Part shown: positions 1 through 10,928 of the stretch, piece by piece
Position numbering within the stretch: position 1 is the first letter of the stretch
How the letters are laid out: each line of letters starts with the position of its first letter
DNA from: Plantago ovata
Lineage: Eukaryota; Streptophyta; Magnoliopsida; Lamiales; Plantaginaceae
Length of the DNA: 64,000 nt
Assembly (NCBI GenBank): GCA_028274465.1
Contig: CM051455.1
Location: 70,600,985-70,664,984 of the forward strand
Direction: 5' to 3'
Position numbers and translations under genes: made by a program
The notes under the pieces: generated by a model
Databases searched by the model: none
What the model was told of the DNA's origin: nothing
Seen by the model: the letters and a program-made list of their open reading frames with translations, nothing else

Positions 1-1217
1 CTAAGATACGAATGGTTGCCCCGTATCTATGAAACTGATGACTTACTGCTGTTCCACCATGTTAAGACTTCCCCTCAAAAGAGGTCGAACCAGTACTGAC
101 TCTCATCAAACGAAGGAGGGTTCCCTATAAAAGATAACTCTCCCCTATTCTACCCATCTCTCAAGTAAAAATCTTAAGCTATTCACCACTTCCTGAATGG
201 CAGGACGAGGGTGGTCTAGAACAGATGACAAAAAGGATAAAAAATAGAAAAACACGATTACTAACAACACGAAATATGGAAAAGACTCAACACTTTGCTA
301 AACTGCTATTTGGCTTTTCTTTTTTGGACCCTTCTTTGCTTTTTTGGGGTCTTTTTTCTTTTTTTTTTTTTTTTTTCTTCTTTCCAGATTCTTTTTTTCA
401 TTTCCTTTTCTTTTTTTCTGGAGTTTTTCCTTTCTTTTTTTTTGATTTTTTTTTCTATCCAGCAGTAGCATAACAAAGAGAGAAACAAAAAGACTCACAC
501 GACTTCCCCAAACCTATTCGAAAGAATAGGTTGGAATACAAAATTACGGAAAAGGAAAAATAAACTCACGATATGAAAAATGAAAAACAGAAACAAGTCT
601 AATGATGGTGCAACCCCCTCCCCAAACCTATTCGGAAGGATAGGTTATAAACAAAGGATCACACAACCTCACACTACCTCCTTCCTAGGCATTTAGCAAT
701 CTCAAAGCATGGTGAAGACTTGTTGCCTCTTAGGTACATAAGTACTCGGGAAAACAACCATAAGACCCTAACATGCATCATCCTATTATAAAGGCCTTCG
801 TGAACCGCAGTAGAGAAAACACCACTAAGTGATGTCAAGACTACCTAGCTCAACTAAGTGCAATACATAAATGTGACAAGCCAAGCGAGAAAAACCTCAA
901 ACAAATTCATAGAGATGAAGCATACGATTAATGGCATAGCTAGTTGATCTACCCAATAAAAAAATTCAAAAAATTCGACAATAAATTCCATATAAAACAT
1001 GCAAAAGTATCCTAGGAAAGAAGTAAACGTGCAAATGCAAAAAATTTCACGAGCTTTACATAAGCAAAATAAGTATAGAGATAACCAGCGATAACCTCCT
1101 CCCCAAACCTGAACGTCGTCGCTCGTCCCGAACGTCGAAAGTGGATCCAAGGTGAGAGCTAATGCTTGTATAAGTTACCTATAATACTCAATCAAACTCG
1201 TGAGAAAACAAAACACA
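1..1217 (-). mobile_element. Athila-like 3' non-coding region (minus strand)
   Basis: Non-coding stretch between the integrase end (1218) and a 3' LTR that lies off the left edge. It matches, inverted, the segment at 2970-4561 and the other 3' regions in the window, sharing a block ending in GAACGTCGTCGCTCG, a block around CCTTCGTGAACCGCAG, and a poly-pyrimidine tract (about 298-470, purine-rich in element sense). Two hairpins with AACCTATTC and GAATAGGTT arms lie at 511-532 and 625-646, the second with one arm change. Lysine- or phenylalanine-rich open frames here are low-complexity artefacts of the purine tract. Confidence 0.75.
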
Positions 1218-2521
1218 CTAACCTTCAGCGGAGGTGGTAAGGGAAAGCGCAAGGTGATCAACCTCCCTTTGATCACTAGATATCTCGAAGTACGGCTTCA
1301 CTCGTTGGCCATTCACCTTGAAGGTATTTCCCGTCTTTGGATCGAAGAGTTTAACAGCTCCATGGGGAGCAACTTCGAGAATTTCGTACGGTCCATCCCA
1401 ACGAGTACGGAGCTTTCCAGGAAATAGTCGAAGGCGAGAGTTAAACACCAAAGCTTTTTGTCCAGGAATCAATTCTTTTCGTACTATACCACGATCATGA
1501 TACTTCTTAGTACGTTCCTTGTAGATCTTGGCATTTTCATAAGCACCTAGTCGTAATTCCTCAAGCTCATCTAATTGCAACAATCGTTCCTCGCCAGCCT
1601 TTCCGATATCAAGATTGAGTGTTTTAATGGCCCAATATGCCTTGTGTTCTCGTTCTACGGGAAGATGACATGCTTTTCCATACACAAGTCTGTACGGAGT
1701 GGTCCCGATCACCGTCTTGTAGCTAGTCCTGTATGCCCAAAGTGCATCATTCAATTTTCCTGCCCAATCCTTCCTACTTGGCTTCACTACTCGCTCCAGG
1801 GTCTTCTTGATTTGACGGTTGCTGACCTCGACTTGCCCCGATGTCTGTGGGTGATAAGGCGTAGCGACACTATGGTGGACACTGTATCTCTTAAGGAGGG
1901 AGGCAAACGTTCTATTGACGAAGTGGGACCCTCCGTCGCTGATGATTGTTCTAGGGCACCCAAATCTCGAGAATATCACTTCCTTCAAGAACTTCATAAC
2001 CACTGCTCCGTCATTCGTTTTTGTACGAATTGCCTCTACCCATTTAGTCACATAGTCCACTGCAACAAGAATGTATTCATAGCCTCCACTATTTGGAAAT
2101 GGTCCCATAAAATCAATGCCCCATACATCGAAAGGTTCTACCACTAGATTCCCTTGAAGGGGCATTTCATCTTTCTTGCCAATTCCACCACCTCGTTGAC
2201 ATGGGTCACAATTCTTCACAAAACTTCGAGCATCCTTGTATATTGTCGGCCAGAAAAATCCTGCCTGCAGTACCTTGCGTGTTGTCTTTAATCCACTGTA
2301 GTGCCCCCCATAGTTAAGTTCATGGCAATGGCTCAGTATACTTTGTTGCTCTTCTTGTGGCACGCATCTCCTTAGAATCCCATCAGCTCCTTCCTTGAAT
2401 AGATTCGGATCATCCCATATGTAAGTCCTGCATTGCTTGGCAAGAGCTCTTTTGTCTGAAGCTGAAAAGTCAGTGGGGCAAACATTCATAGCCAAATAGT
2501 TTACAATATCTGCATACCATG
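1218..2521 (-). CDS. Athila-like Ty3/Gypsy integrase (C-terminal part of Pol)
   Basis: Integrase inserts element cDNA into chromosomes. Reading the minus strand, a zinc-binding HHCC region ([13 protein letters not shown] to CDPCQRGGG) is followed by the RNase-H-fold core with its acidic residues in [21 protein letters not shown] and [16 protein letters not shown], then [10 protein letters not shown] and a C-terminal domain around [21 protein letters not shown] and the [10 protein letters not shown] block are typical of the Athila lineage. The frame is open over about 430 codons. Reverse transcriptase and RNase H are not seen, because an LTR end of another family begins at 2522. The methionine that opens the frame belongs to that LTR and is not the native start, since integrase is normally released from a Gag-Pol polyprotein. 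Treated as part of a fossil element. Confidence 0.88.
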
Positions 2522-2648
2522 TGTTGGTCCCTTTAAACAACAAGAAAAGACTAGAGGGGGGGGGGTGAATAGTCTTTTCAAACTTTCGTCGTTTAAAACT
2601 TTCTCAGCAAGTACTTATTACTTTTCAGTAATGAGGTTGCTGATACTT
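2522..2648 (-). repeat. Sirevirus-like LTR terminal fragment beside the gap
   Basis: Starts TGTTGGTCCC and runs through a G-tract and GTGAATAGTCTTTTCAAAC into the CAGCAAG-rich repeats, matching the minus-strand LTR ends at 9361 and 27691. It interrupts the integrase frame and stops at the gap. Confidence 0.8.
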
Positions 2649-2748
2649 NNNNNNNNNNNNNNNNNNNNNNNNNNNNNNNNNNNNNNNNNNNNNNNNNNNN
2701 NNNNNNNNNNNNNNNNNNNNNNNNNNNNNNNNNNNNNNNNNNNNNNNN
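2649..2748. other. Assembly gap of exactly 100 N
   Basis: A run of 100 N is the usual placeholder for a scaffold join of unknown length. Both flanks are ends of the same LTR family in opposite orientation, so the order and orientation of the left 2.6 kb relative to the rest is uncertain. Confidence 0.97.
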
Positions 2749-2969
2749 GTCACTCACATCACTTGCTGAAACCTTCATTTACTAAAAAAGCACTTATTGT
2801 ATCAAAGACTTCCGCTCTCTGATTTTAAATATCAGCAAACCTAGTTACCGTGAAGTAATTTGCGCTTGCTGAGAAAGTTAAGTATCAGCAAACTCATTAT
2901 TGTAAAGTAATACGCACTTGCTGAGAAAGTTTTTAAACGATGAAAGTTTAAAAAGACTATTCACCCCCC
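2749..2969 (+). repeat. Sirevirus-like LTR 3' fragment (plus strand)
   Basis: Matches the end of the plus-strand LTR at 15999-17517: CTTGCTGAGAAAG repeats, then a short C-tract. Athila-like sequence follows at about 2970. Incomplete. Confidence 0.7.
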
Positions 2970-4561
2970 ACGAGTGTCCAGAAACCCGGAGTTCTGGATT
3001 TTCGTTCGGAAACCCAATTTTCTCCTATTATGCTAAATTATTGATCTTTTTACTTCTTTTATCGCCCGTTTTGGTTTCTCACGAGTTTCCTTGAGTCATA
3101 TAGGTTACAGGTACAAGTTAGCTCTCACCTTAAATCCACTTTCGATGTTCGGGACGAGCGACGACGTTCAGTTTGGGGGGGGGGTTATCGCTGGCTATCT
3201 CTATACTTCTTTTGCTTATGATAAACTCGTGAAACCCTTTGTTTGCATTTGCACATTTACCGCTTTCTTAGTATTTAGTTGCATACACTACATTCATCCT
3301 AGTATAGTTTTGCATATTTTTATGTGGAGTATATCGCCAAATTGTTTGAACTTTTTTATTGGGTAGATTAACTAGTTATGACCTTTGACCATGCGTTTCA
3401 TCTCTATGAATTTGTTTGAGGTTTTTCTCGCTTGGCTTGTCACATATATATATGCACTTAGTTAAGTTTTGTAGTCTCGACACCACTAAGTGGTGTTTTC
3501 TCTACTACGGTTCACGAAGGCCTTTATAATAAGATGATGCATGTTAGAGTCTTGTGGTTGTTTTCCGGTGTAATTATGTACCTAAGAGGCAACAAGTCTT
3601 CACCTTGCTTTGAGATTGCTAAATGCCTAGGAAGGAGGTAGTGTGAGATTGTGTGATCCTTTGTTTAAAACCTATTCTAACGAATAGGTTTGGGGAGGGG
3701 GTTATGCTATCATTATGACTTGTTTTCGATTTTGAGTGTTGTGAGTTTGTTTTTCTTTTTCGTAAAGTTTGTGCTCCAACCTATTCTTTCGAATAGGTTT
3801 GGGGAGGTCGTTTGTGAGTCATTGTAATTTCTTTTTTGTTGTGCTACTGCTGGCTATATACCAAAAAAAAAGAATTCCAGATAAAAGAAAAAATATGGAA
3901 AAGAAAAAAAATAAAAAAAAAAGAAAAGACCCCAAAAAAAGCAAAGAAGGGTCCAAAGAAAGCCAAAAAGCAATTTAGCAAATTGTTTGTCTCGTTTTTC
4001 AATCCATGTAATGTTGGTAATCGAGTTGTAAAGTGTGTCTTTTGTTTGTTTGAGTGTCATCTGTTCTAGACCACCTCGTCCTGCCATTCAGGAAGTGGTG
4101 ATAGTTTATGACTTTGCTTGAGAGATGGGTAGAATAGGGGAGTGTGAACTTTTAGGGAACCCTCCTTCGTTTGATGAGAGCCAGTATTGGTTCGACCTCT
4201 TTGAGAGAAAGTCTTAACTTGGTGAACAACAATAAGTCCTCAGTTTCATAGGCACGGCACAACCATTCGTATTTTAACATGTTTCATTACGTCGTCACTG
4301 ACTAGGTCCAGGTAGAGAATGTTAAGAGAGACTATCTTGTTTAACATAGTGCATATGTGAATGTGTATGAGTCAATCGAGGCATTCTTCAACCAATATCC
4401 ATGTTATGATTTGTATGGTCCTTGTTCATACGTTTTTGATAGACTCAATAGATTAGTTCATTTCATTTGGCATGAGACTCCATTTTGTGTGTTGCATTGG
4501 TTTTTTGCATTAGAGTCTTGCTTAGTTGCTTGAGGACAAGCAAAGGTTCGGTTTGGGAGTT
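2970..4561 (+). mobile_element. Athila-like 3' non-coding region with polypurine tract
   Basis: Carries the same blocks as 1-1217 in the opposite orientation: CGACGACGTTCAG, the purine-rich tract at about 3866-3975, and hairpins at 3669-3690 (loop TAAC) and 3778-3799 (loop TTTC), each followed by TTTGGGGAGG. It ends with GAGGACAAGCAAAGG and a purine run (about 4541-4561) directly before the LTR, the expected place for the plus-strand primer. No supported protein-coding gene. Confidence 0.8.
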
Positions 4562-5756
4562 TGATGAACGTGTATTTTATACTTTCATTCGAGTCTTTTT
4601 CACCAATTTAGCTATCCTCTAGGTTAATTTAGCTTATATTTTAGTGCAATTTATTAGAATAGTGTCACGTTTCCCTTTTCTTTCTATTTTTCAGGTTTTA
4701 GGTAAAAAACCTATTTTTATGGGCAATATTGATGAAGAGGACGAAGTTTTGGTGTTTCGAGGACATTCGTGGTGTATCTAGAAGGTTCCGGATGAGATTT
4801 GAGGCCTAGGGGACGAGTTTCAAGGCTTAAAGGTCACTAGAAGAAAAATCCGAGTCCGAAAAGGAAACAAAGTCCAAAAACTCGCTAACCACCGCCTGGA
4901 AGTCCCGGGCGGTTCGCCTGGGACGAGGGGCGGTTCGCCCGGTGCCAGGCGGTTCGCTTGGCATCCCGGGCAGTTCGCCCCATACTGTTACGATAGCTAT
5001 ATATATGTTTGCCTATTTTAGTCGTTTTTCATACCTTTTCACATTATTTTGAGAGACAAATCCTCCAGAGCCTGTTCTGGGAATTATTAGCATAGAAGAC
5101 TCTTTTTTTTATTGATTTGGAAGCTTTAGCATAGAGATTGGACATCTTTGATTTTCGATTCTTGCTTTTGAGTTAGCAATTCATCGGAGATTGACAACCT
5201 TCGTTGGTAACTTGTATCTCACGATTTTCATTCAACATGTTTTCATTTAATCTTGCTTTTATTCTTGTTGATTGCAATTTATCTATGAGTAGCTAAATCC
5301 ATCGTTGGTGATAGTATGTGATTTCTTAGCTAGGGTTCTTAATTATACATGAGTGCCTTCGCGCGTTTAGGACTTGATTTATTATTTTATTTCTTTGATC
5401 TATCTAAGCCATCTATCTTCATAGTGTTGAATTGAAAGGAACACATAGGACAATTCACGATCATAGATTTCTATACAAACTTCAAGTACTTCATGCATGA
5501 TTATTACCCATTGCTTTGAATTATCATACTATCACTAACTTCCATCATATTGATAAGAAAAATCTGTGCTTTGCTTGATTCCTGATTTATACTAGTTTAA
5601 GTTAAATTAGATAAAGCTAGTTATAGTCCTTAGAGATCGACACTCGAGGTTATTTTACTTCTAAACTACGTGCCTTGGTTTTCGTTGTAGTTGTGAGTTG
5701 CCTTTGGCTAAAAACAAATTTATTTGATTAATTGAGTCTGACAATCTCGTTCATCA
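4562..5756 (+). repeat. Athila-like 3' LTR (plus strand)
   Basis: Begins TGATGAACGTGTATTTTATAC and ends CTCGTTCATCA, about 1195 bp, and matches inverted the LTRs at 20976 and later. A palindrome cluster (GGGCGGTTCGCC and variants, 4906-4980) precedes a TATA-like CTATATATATG at 4996-5006. Copia integrase sequence starts at 5757, so this element sits inside, or was joined to, the minus-strand Sirevirus-like element. Confidence 0.85.
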
Positions 5757-6439
5757 GCTTCAACCCAGTAAGCCTCACTTATTTCAGTGTCAGCAAGCAT
5801 TGTTATTGCGGCTTCTTTTAGGGTGCGATTCTTCCCTTCAGCAACACCGTTTTCTTGTGGTGTCCTTACTGAGGATAACTGATGTTGTATGCCTTTTGAA
5901 GTGCAATACTCAGTTATGTACTGGTTTACAAACTCAGTACCATGGTATGTCCTTATGACTTTTACCTTGTCATTTTTCATGACTTCAAGCTTATTCAACA
6001 AGTTAGGTATTTCAGTCCTTGTTTCAGATTTGTGTTTGATAAATACTACCCAAGTGAATCTTGAATAGTCATCTACCACCACCAGACCATACTTCTTACC
6101 AGCATAGCTTGTTGAAGATGATTCAAACAAGTCCATGTGCAAGAGTTGTAAAGGTTTTGTAGTTGACGGCACTACCTTGTTCTTAAAAGAAGATTTGGTT
6201 TGCTTTCTTTGCTGACATGCATTGCAAAAACCATCCTTCTTGAAAGTAACCTTAGGTAATCCAACTACAAGTGCCTTTTTAGACAGCTTATTCAGCATCT
6301 TGAAGTTTAGGTGACTTGTTCGTCTATGCCATAACCATGCTTTTTCAGCAAGGCAATCGTGATCTGAGACAAGGCATTTTTCAACGATTGCTGAAGACCA
6401 ATCTACAGTGTACAAGCCTCCTGATCTTCTAGCAACCAT
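5757..6439 (-). pseudogene. Sirevirus-like Copia GAG-pre-integrase and integrase core, incomplete
   Basis: Minus-strand reading gives the GAG-pre-integrase signature LWHRRTSHLNFKMLNKL, the zinc cysteines CNACQQRKQTKSS, then the catalytic core start LLHMDLFESSS, VVVDDYSRFTWVVF and RTPQENGVAEGKNRTL. These blocks are diagnostic of Ty1/Copia integrase and the wording is closest to the Sirevirus lineage as known from the family. Incomplete: the sequence gives way to an Athila-like LTR at 5756, and reverse transcriptase and RNase H are not present in the window. The last residues of the apparent open frame come from that LTR. Confidence 0.85.
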
Positions 6440-6829
6440 AATAACCTTCTTTGTCTCAAAGTCTATAAGTTTACATTCATCACTTTTGATTTTGATGAAG
6501 TATCCTTTATCAGCAAATTAACTCATGCTGAAAAGGTTAAACTTGAAGTATCCTTTATAAGTTTACATTCATCACTTTTGTCTCAAGGTTAAGATTTTTG
6601 ACATAAAGAAATCCCGAAACGGTAATGAATCCTAACTTCACGTCATCGTAGCCTTTTGTAGAACCAGAGCCTCCACCAGCAAACCTTATTGTTGGACCTT
6701 TAGACCACCGTCTATAGTTTATGAGGTTATTCTTGTTGCCCGTCATGTGCTTTCCACAACCACTGTCAAAGTGCCAGATTGCATCGTTTGTCTACGTGGC
6801 TAAAGTCTGCACAATCAAGAGCAAACAAG
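6440..6829 (-). pseudogene. Copia protease-region remnant
   Basis: Lies between the gag-side frames and the integrase on the minus strand. The text MTGNKNNLINYRRW, followed by a G-rich stretch and GFLYVKNLNL, is the part that follows the active-site motif in Copia proteases. The region is broken, with a short internal sequence duplication near 6490-6590. Small but recognisable by motif and position. Confidence 0.55.
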
Positions 6830-7985
6830 TTAATTATCCAATATTGGATGTCCATTAACATGTTCAAGAATGCGTCCAGTGGAAACCCAAGTCTTTAGTT
6901 TTTCAACTTTGACTTGTTTTCTACTTGCTGAGGAACTAGGAGGTTTTGAGCCGAAAGACTTTTGATTCGTGCTGATCAAATCCACTTTCTGATGTGGTGT
7001 CTTGCTCGGTTGACCTTTTAGCTGAACATACTTTTCAGTAAGTTCTTTTCTAGCAAGGTTCCCTCTAGCCTTAGCGTTTTGAGTCTTGTCAGAACTCTTA
7101 GGCTTGGTTTTGTCCATCTCTTTGAAGTATCTTTGCTGACTTTGCTTATACTCATGAAAAAGTTGACTTTGCTTGGTTTTGAAACCGAGTCCAATTTTTG
7201 GAGAATGCTGAGCTTTTGTCTCAGCAACCTTACTTGATTCAGGTTTGTCAGCAAAGGTCTTCTGATTACTTTTAGTAATCATTCCTTTTGACTTAACAAA
7301 TTGCTTTTCAGCAACTTGTTTGGCGGAATGCTTTACAACATCCTTTTTCTTTACAGTTTGCTTTTCAACAACCTGGTTTCCTTTTAAAGTCTTGTTACTT
7401 TGAGTAGCAACAGCGGGCTTTACGATCGTAGGTACTTGATTGCATTTTTCAGCAACCTTAGATTGACCAATCTGATAGAGTTCTGGTTGACCACTATCAG
7501 TTGCACGTACAAAGGTAATTGGTGATTTGTCTGTACTCAAGATTATTACGTCATCACCTTCAAACGTTGCACCTAAACCTTCTTTCTGAGATGGATCTCT
7601 CAGATAAGAGTTTAGTTCAGTCAGCGTATTACTTGCATCAGCATAAGATTTGAAATTGATTTTCATCTTTTTCATTTCTTGTATTTCAGCAAGTAACTTT
7701 AGAATTGAGGACTCATACTTCCAATTCTATGGCAATATGAGAATTCTTCTCTGTAGGTTCAGCAATCAACTTCTTGAGATGCACTATTTCAGCATCTTTC
7801 TTTTCTGTCTCTTCCTTCAGCAATACGTACTTTTCAGTAGTCTGCTTGGTCAGAGTTTCAGCATTCTGTAGTTTCTCTTGCTATTTGCTCAGAGTTTTCT
7901 CAAATCTTTCGATTTCTCCTTGAATCTTGTCAATGTCAATATCATCTTCACTTTCTGAGTTAGAGTCTAAGGTAGGACTGTTTAC
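6830..7985 (-). pseudogene. Sirevirus-like gag C-terminal or linker region
   Basis: Minus-strand sequence between the zinc-knuckle end of gag (7986) and the protease remnant. The 281-residue open stretch at 6830-7675 is rich in Lys, Gln and Ser with many VAEK and KQ runs and no catalytic motif. The upstream 7676-7985 part encodes Glu/Lys/Leu-rich text consistent with a coiled coil. Sirevirus Gag proteins are known to be unusually long with a C-terminal coiled coil, which fits. The region is broken at least once. Assignment rests on position and composition. Confidence 0.55.
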
Positions 7986-9248
7986 TTAACCGGCCATGAG
8001 GCAGAATTCGTAGTTCGACACATCTGGATAAGCTTCCATAGCTATTCCACAAACTTCCTTGCCAATATCTACGTCAAGAGTGGCTTCTTCATCTTCAGTG
8101 TCTGAGCTTTCTTCCCAACTGTCTTCGAAGCTAGTATCAATGCACAAGGCATCGATTTTTGCTTGAAGCTTCTTCTTTTCTTCAGCAATAAAAGATCTTT
8201 TGAACTTCTTCTTCTTTTTAACAGATTTGCCTTTCAGCAAAGGACAATTTGCTTTGAAGTGTCCAGGCTTTTTGCAGTAAAACCAGAGATCATTTCCAAC
8301 TGCTGGTTCTTCAGAGGAATTTGCTTGCTGAGCTTGCTTGTTCAGCGAGCTAGCCTCATTCTTGTATTTATGGTAGTTGTTACCAAAATGCTTTTTTAGC
8401 TTCTCTTTTGCTTTTCGCCTGTCAAGTTCCTTACTGATGAATTTCTTCATGTTTTTAACAACTAAAGAATTTTCATCAGCGGGCTCTTTATCATTCTTCT
8501 TGTCAGAAGATGACGGCTTTGCAGCAAGAGCAATGTTTTGCGATTTTTCAGCAAACACATTTTCTCTTTGCTTTGTCTCGTAGTTGACAGTAGCAAGATG
8601 AGAGAGCAACTCTGTAGGTGTGATGTTTGGCATTCCTCGATTGTAGTAGAAACTCTGAGTGTGGATCCATTCTTGGTTCAGACTTCTGATAATGGTTTTC
8701 ACCTTCTCAGAATCTAAGTAAAGATTTCCAACTCCCAAGGCGGCCATCTCACTAACTAGAGTTGTGAATCTGAAGTCCAAGTCTTCCAGTGACTCATTTT
8801 TACCTTGTTTAAAGTTTTGGAACTTTAACTTCAGCACTTCGAGTTTGTTTTCCTTGGTTTTGTCAGATCCAGCACAAAGATCTTGAACCATTTTCCAAGC
8901 TTCCTTAGCATTTTTGGCACCCCACAGTTTGCACTGTATAGTATCCGGAGTTGATCGAATGATGATGTTTCTTGCTTGGCCATCAAGACGGAATCTCTTG
9001 GCTTCATCGGAAGTCCATTCCTCTCGTGGTTTTGAAACGATAGTATCAACTGGTTCACCTAAGATAGTTTCCTTTCCAGCTTTTGTGGTTTTGTGTGGAA
9101 AACTTCTCTCAACCTTAGTGATCTTGATAGGTCCATCATTAATGACAGTAACCATCTCAGCACTAATGGCCTCAAGATGTAGCATTATGTTGTTTCGCCA
9201 CTTTTCATAGTTTTCCAGCTTCAGCAAGTGAGCGTCTCCTAAAGACAT
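7986..9248 (-). CDS. Sirevirus-like Copia Gag (UBN2 type)
   Basis: Gag forms the virus-like particle that packages element RNA. The 420-codon frame begins MSLGDAHLLKLENYEKWRNN, the usual N-terminus of UBN2-type Copia Gag; AKEAWKMVQDLCAGSDKTKENKLEVLKLKF and the FKQGKNESLEDLDFRF block (residues about 115-165) are core family signatures. A zinc-knuckle-like segment (YCKKPGHFKANCPLLKG) lies near residue 330, then a basic stretch and an acidic tail. The start codon is about 100 nt past the primer site, as expected for the first gene after a 5' LTR. The frame is open but belongs to a broken element. Confidence 0.88.
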   Translation of the reverse strand: MSLGDAHLLKLENYEKWRNNIMLHLEAISAEMVTVINDGPIKITKVERSFPHKTTKAGKETILGEPVDTIVSKPREEWTSDEAKRFRLDGQARNIIIRSTPDTIQCKLWGAKNAKEAWKMVQDLCAGSDKTKENKLEVLKLKFQNFKQGKNESLEDLDFRFTTLVSEMAALGVGNLYLDSEKVKTIIRSLNQEWIHTQSFYYNRGMPNITPTELLSHLATVNYETKQRENVFAEKSQNIALAAKPSSSDKKNDKEPADENSLVVKNMKKFISKELDRRKAKEKLKKHFGNNYHKYKNEASSLNKQAQQANSSEEPAVGNDLWFYCKKPGHFKANCPLLKGKSVKKKKKFKRSFIAEEKKKLQAKIDALCIDTSFEDSWEESSDTEDEEATLDVDIGKEVCGIAMEAYPDVSNYEFCLMAG

Positions 9249-9360
9249 CCTGTCAGCAAAAGACTACCAAACTGATCAAGTGAGAGTGATTTACGGAAAG
9301 CACCTAAGGGGATCTAGGTTCAGTGTTGAAGGTTAAAGAACCTCCATCTCTGATACCACT
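9249..9360 (-). promoter_or_regulatory. Untranslated leader with tRNA-iMet-like primer binding site
   Basis: Minus-strand sequence TGGTATCAGAGA (9358 down to 9347) lies two bases inside the LTR boundary and fits the 3' end of plant initiator tRNA-Met, the primer used by most Ty1/Copia elements including Sireviruses. It fixes the LTR end at 9361 and the element orientation. Confidence 0.85.
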
Positions 9361-10928
9361 TGTTGGTCTCTTTAAAAAACAAGAAAAATACTAGGGGGGG
9401 GGGTGAATAGTCTTCTCAAACTTTCATCGTTTAAAAACTTTTTCAGCAAGGGCTTATTACTTTTCAGTAATTAGTTTGATGATACTTAACTTTCTCAGCA
9501 AGTACTAGTTACTTTTCATTAACGAGTTTTACTGATACTTAAAATCAGAGCGCGGAAGTCTTTGTACAATAAGTGCTTTGTCAGTAAGTGATAGTTTCAG
9601 CAAGTGAACAGAGTGACAGTGTACAGATAGATATGCTTTGCTGAAAACTAAATGCAGTAAGTAAATCACACAAACACTTTTATAGTGGTATCTTAGAGTG
9701 GCGTAATCTCTCAACTAATCCACTTTTTCCTTTCTAGGACTGAATCCACTAAGATAAGTTTGAGGTTCCTTACAACACCTATCTAGAGCGATTCGACAGA
9801 AACTAAAGCACACTTGCTTCGTTTCCAACCTAACTAGAGAACGAAACCTTGTTCTCCACCAAACTTGGGACTTATAATCAACAAAACTATGCTTGATTAA
9901 GTTCCCCCTGAATTTCACGCCTGAAAGGGTGTTTTTCAGTTAGAGAGGTTTGGGATGAGATAACTTGATTATAACTTATTCAACTACAACATGAAATCTA
10001 AGAAACAAAACTTTGAATACTTTGAAGTAAACAAGTTTGATTGTTTCTGGTGTCAAGACTTGTTCTTGTTCGAAAGAAAGAACACTTAACTAATTTCTTA
10101 GCCGTGTATGTTCTACTTCTTCACAAGTAGATTTTTCAAGCTTTAAATCTTGGAACGAATCAATGGAAGTAAAGAGTATTTGAAGGGTATGTGAGTTTAA
10201 GCACAAGTGAGAGTTTGATCACGTTGTTGACACACTTCAACTCTTTGCCGGATGACCTCTATTTATAGTGAATCAAGGGAGCCGTTTGAATTTCAAATTC
10301 TAAGGCTTTGTTCCTTAAGATGTCACTGTCTTGCTTTTGTACTTTCAACAGCGTCCTTTATTTGTCTTCTAGTCTTCATGTTCTTCGCGTGCTTACTTTG
10401 CATTTAATGTTCATTTGAATGAAATTCAAATTTGAACGTTGGAGCGCAAATGCAAGTACTTTCAGCAAGGAGGTCACATATGTTTTTCAGCAAGTGGTCA
10501 GTCTCAGTTTCAGCAAGCACAACCTACTCTGTCGTTTAGATTTTCACTTATGCAAGTTGTTGCTGAAGTTTCCACTTTCTGAGCAACATGTGCCTTTGTA
10601 GATACCATCTTCAAAAATCTTCTTCAGTCTTCAGTCTTCGAATTCTTCAAGTTTCTGAAAGGTTCTAATGCTTCAATAGTTTGTTTGTGTAAACAAAGTA
10701 CATCATCAACAAATGCTTCAATAGGTTGTTTTTCTTTTCAGAAAACAAGATACATCATAAGCGATTTAAAACACCTATCTAGCACCTACTCTAAGTCTTC
10801 AGCAAACATTCCTCTTTTACAATGTCCTTTAAGATTCTAAATTCCTATGGACCTTAAGAGTACTAGTTACTGGACTTTCCTTAATTTAGCATGGTTAATT
10901 GCTCATCAAAATTACAAGTTTCCTAACA
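9361..10928 (-). repeat. Sirevirus-like 5' LTR (minus strand)
   Basis: About 1568 bp, plus-strand reading TGTTGGTCTC to CCTAACA, so in sense TGTTAGG to CCAACA-type ends. Near its 3' end are a C-tract (G-tract on plus at about 9396-9405) and CAGCAAG-rich repeats. Its outer edge abuts an env-like coding remnant at 10929, so this element appears inserted into another Sirevirus-like copy. A target duplication cannot be tested because the other end is absent. Confidence 0.88.

Noticed and set aside
225-498. Phenylalanine- or lysine-rich open frames at 225-498 and equivalents (3769-4087, 22665-22967, 24967-25298, 36035-36406, 45318-45585, 47231-47589, 58502-58893)
   Set aside because: They arise from the poly-pyrimidine tract of the Athila 3' region read in different frames; composition is low-complexity and no start or motif is conserved.
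1575-2147. 190-codon plus-strand frame opposite the integrase
   Set aside because: Shadow of the conserved minus-strand integrase; no motif of its own.
4562-5756. TGATGAACG/CGTTCATCA as terminal inverted repeats of a DNA transposon
   Set aside because: The ends fit LTRs: TG...CA, 5-bp target duplications, adjacent polypurine tract or primer site, TATA box, and pairing with gag and integrase.
10847-10928. Start of the env-like gene at 10847
   Set aside because: These codons lie in the antisense of the 9361-10928 LTR; coding similarity to copy B begins only at 10929.
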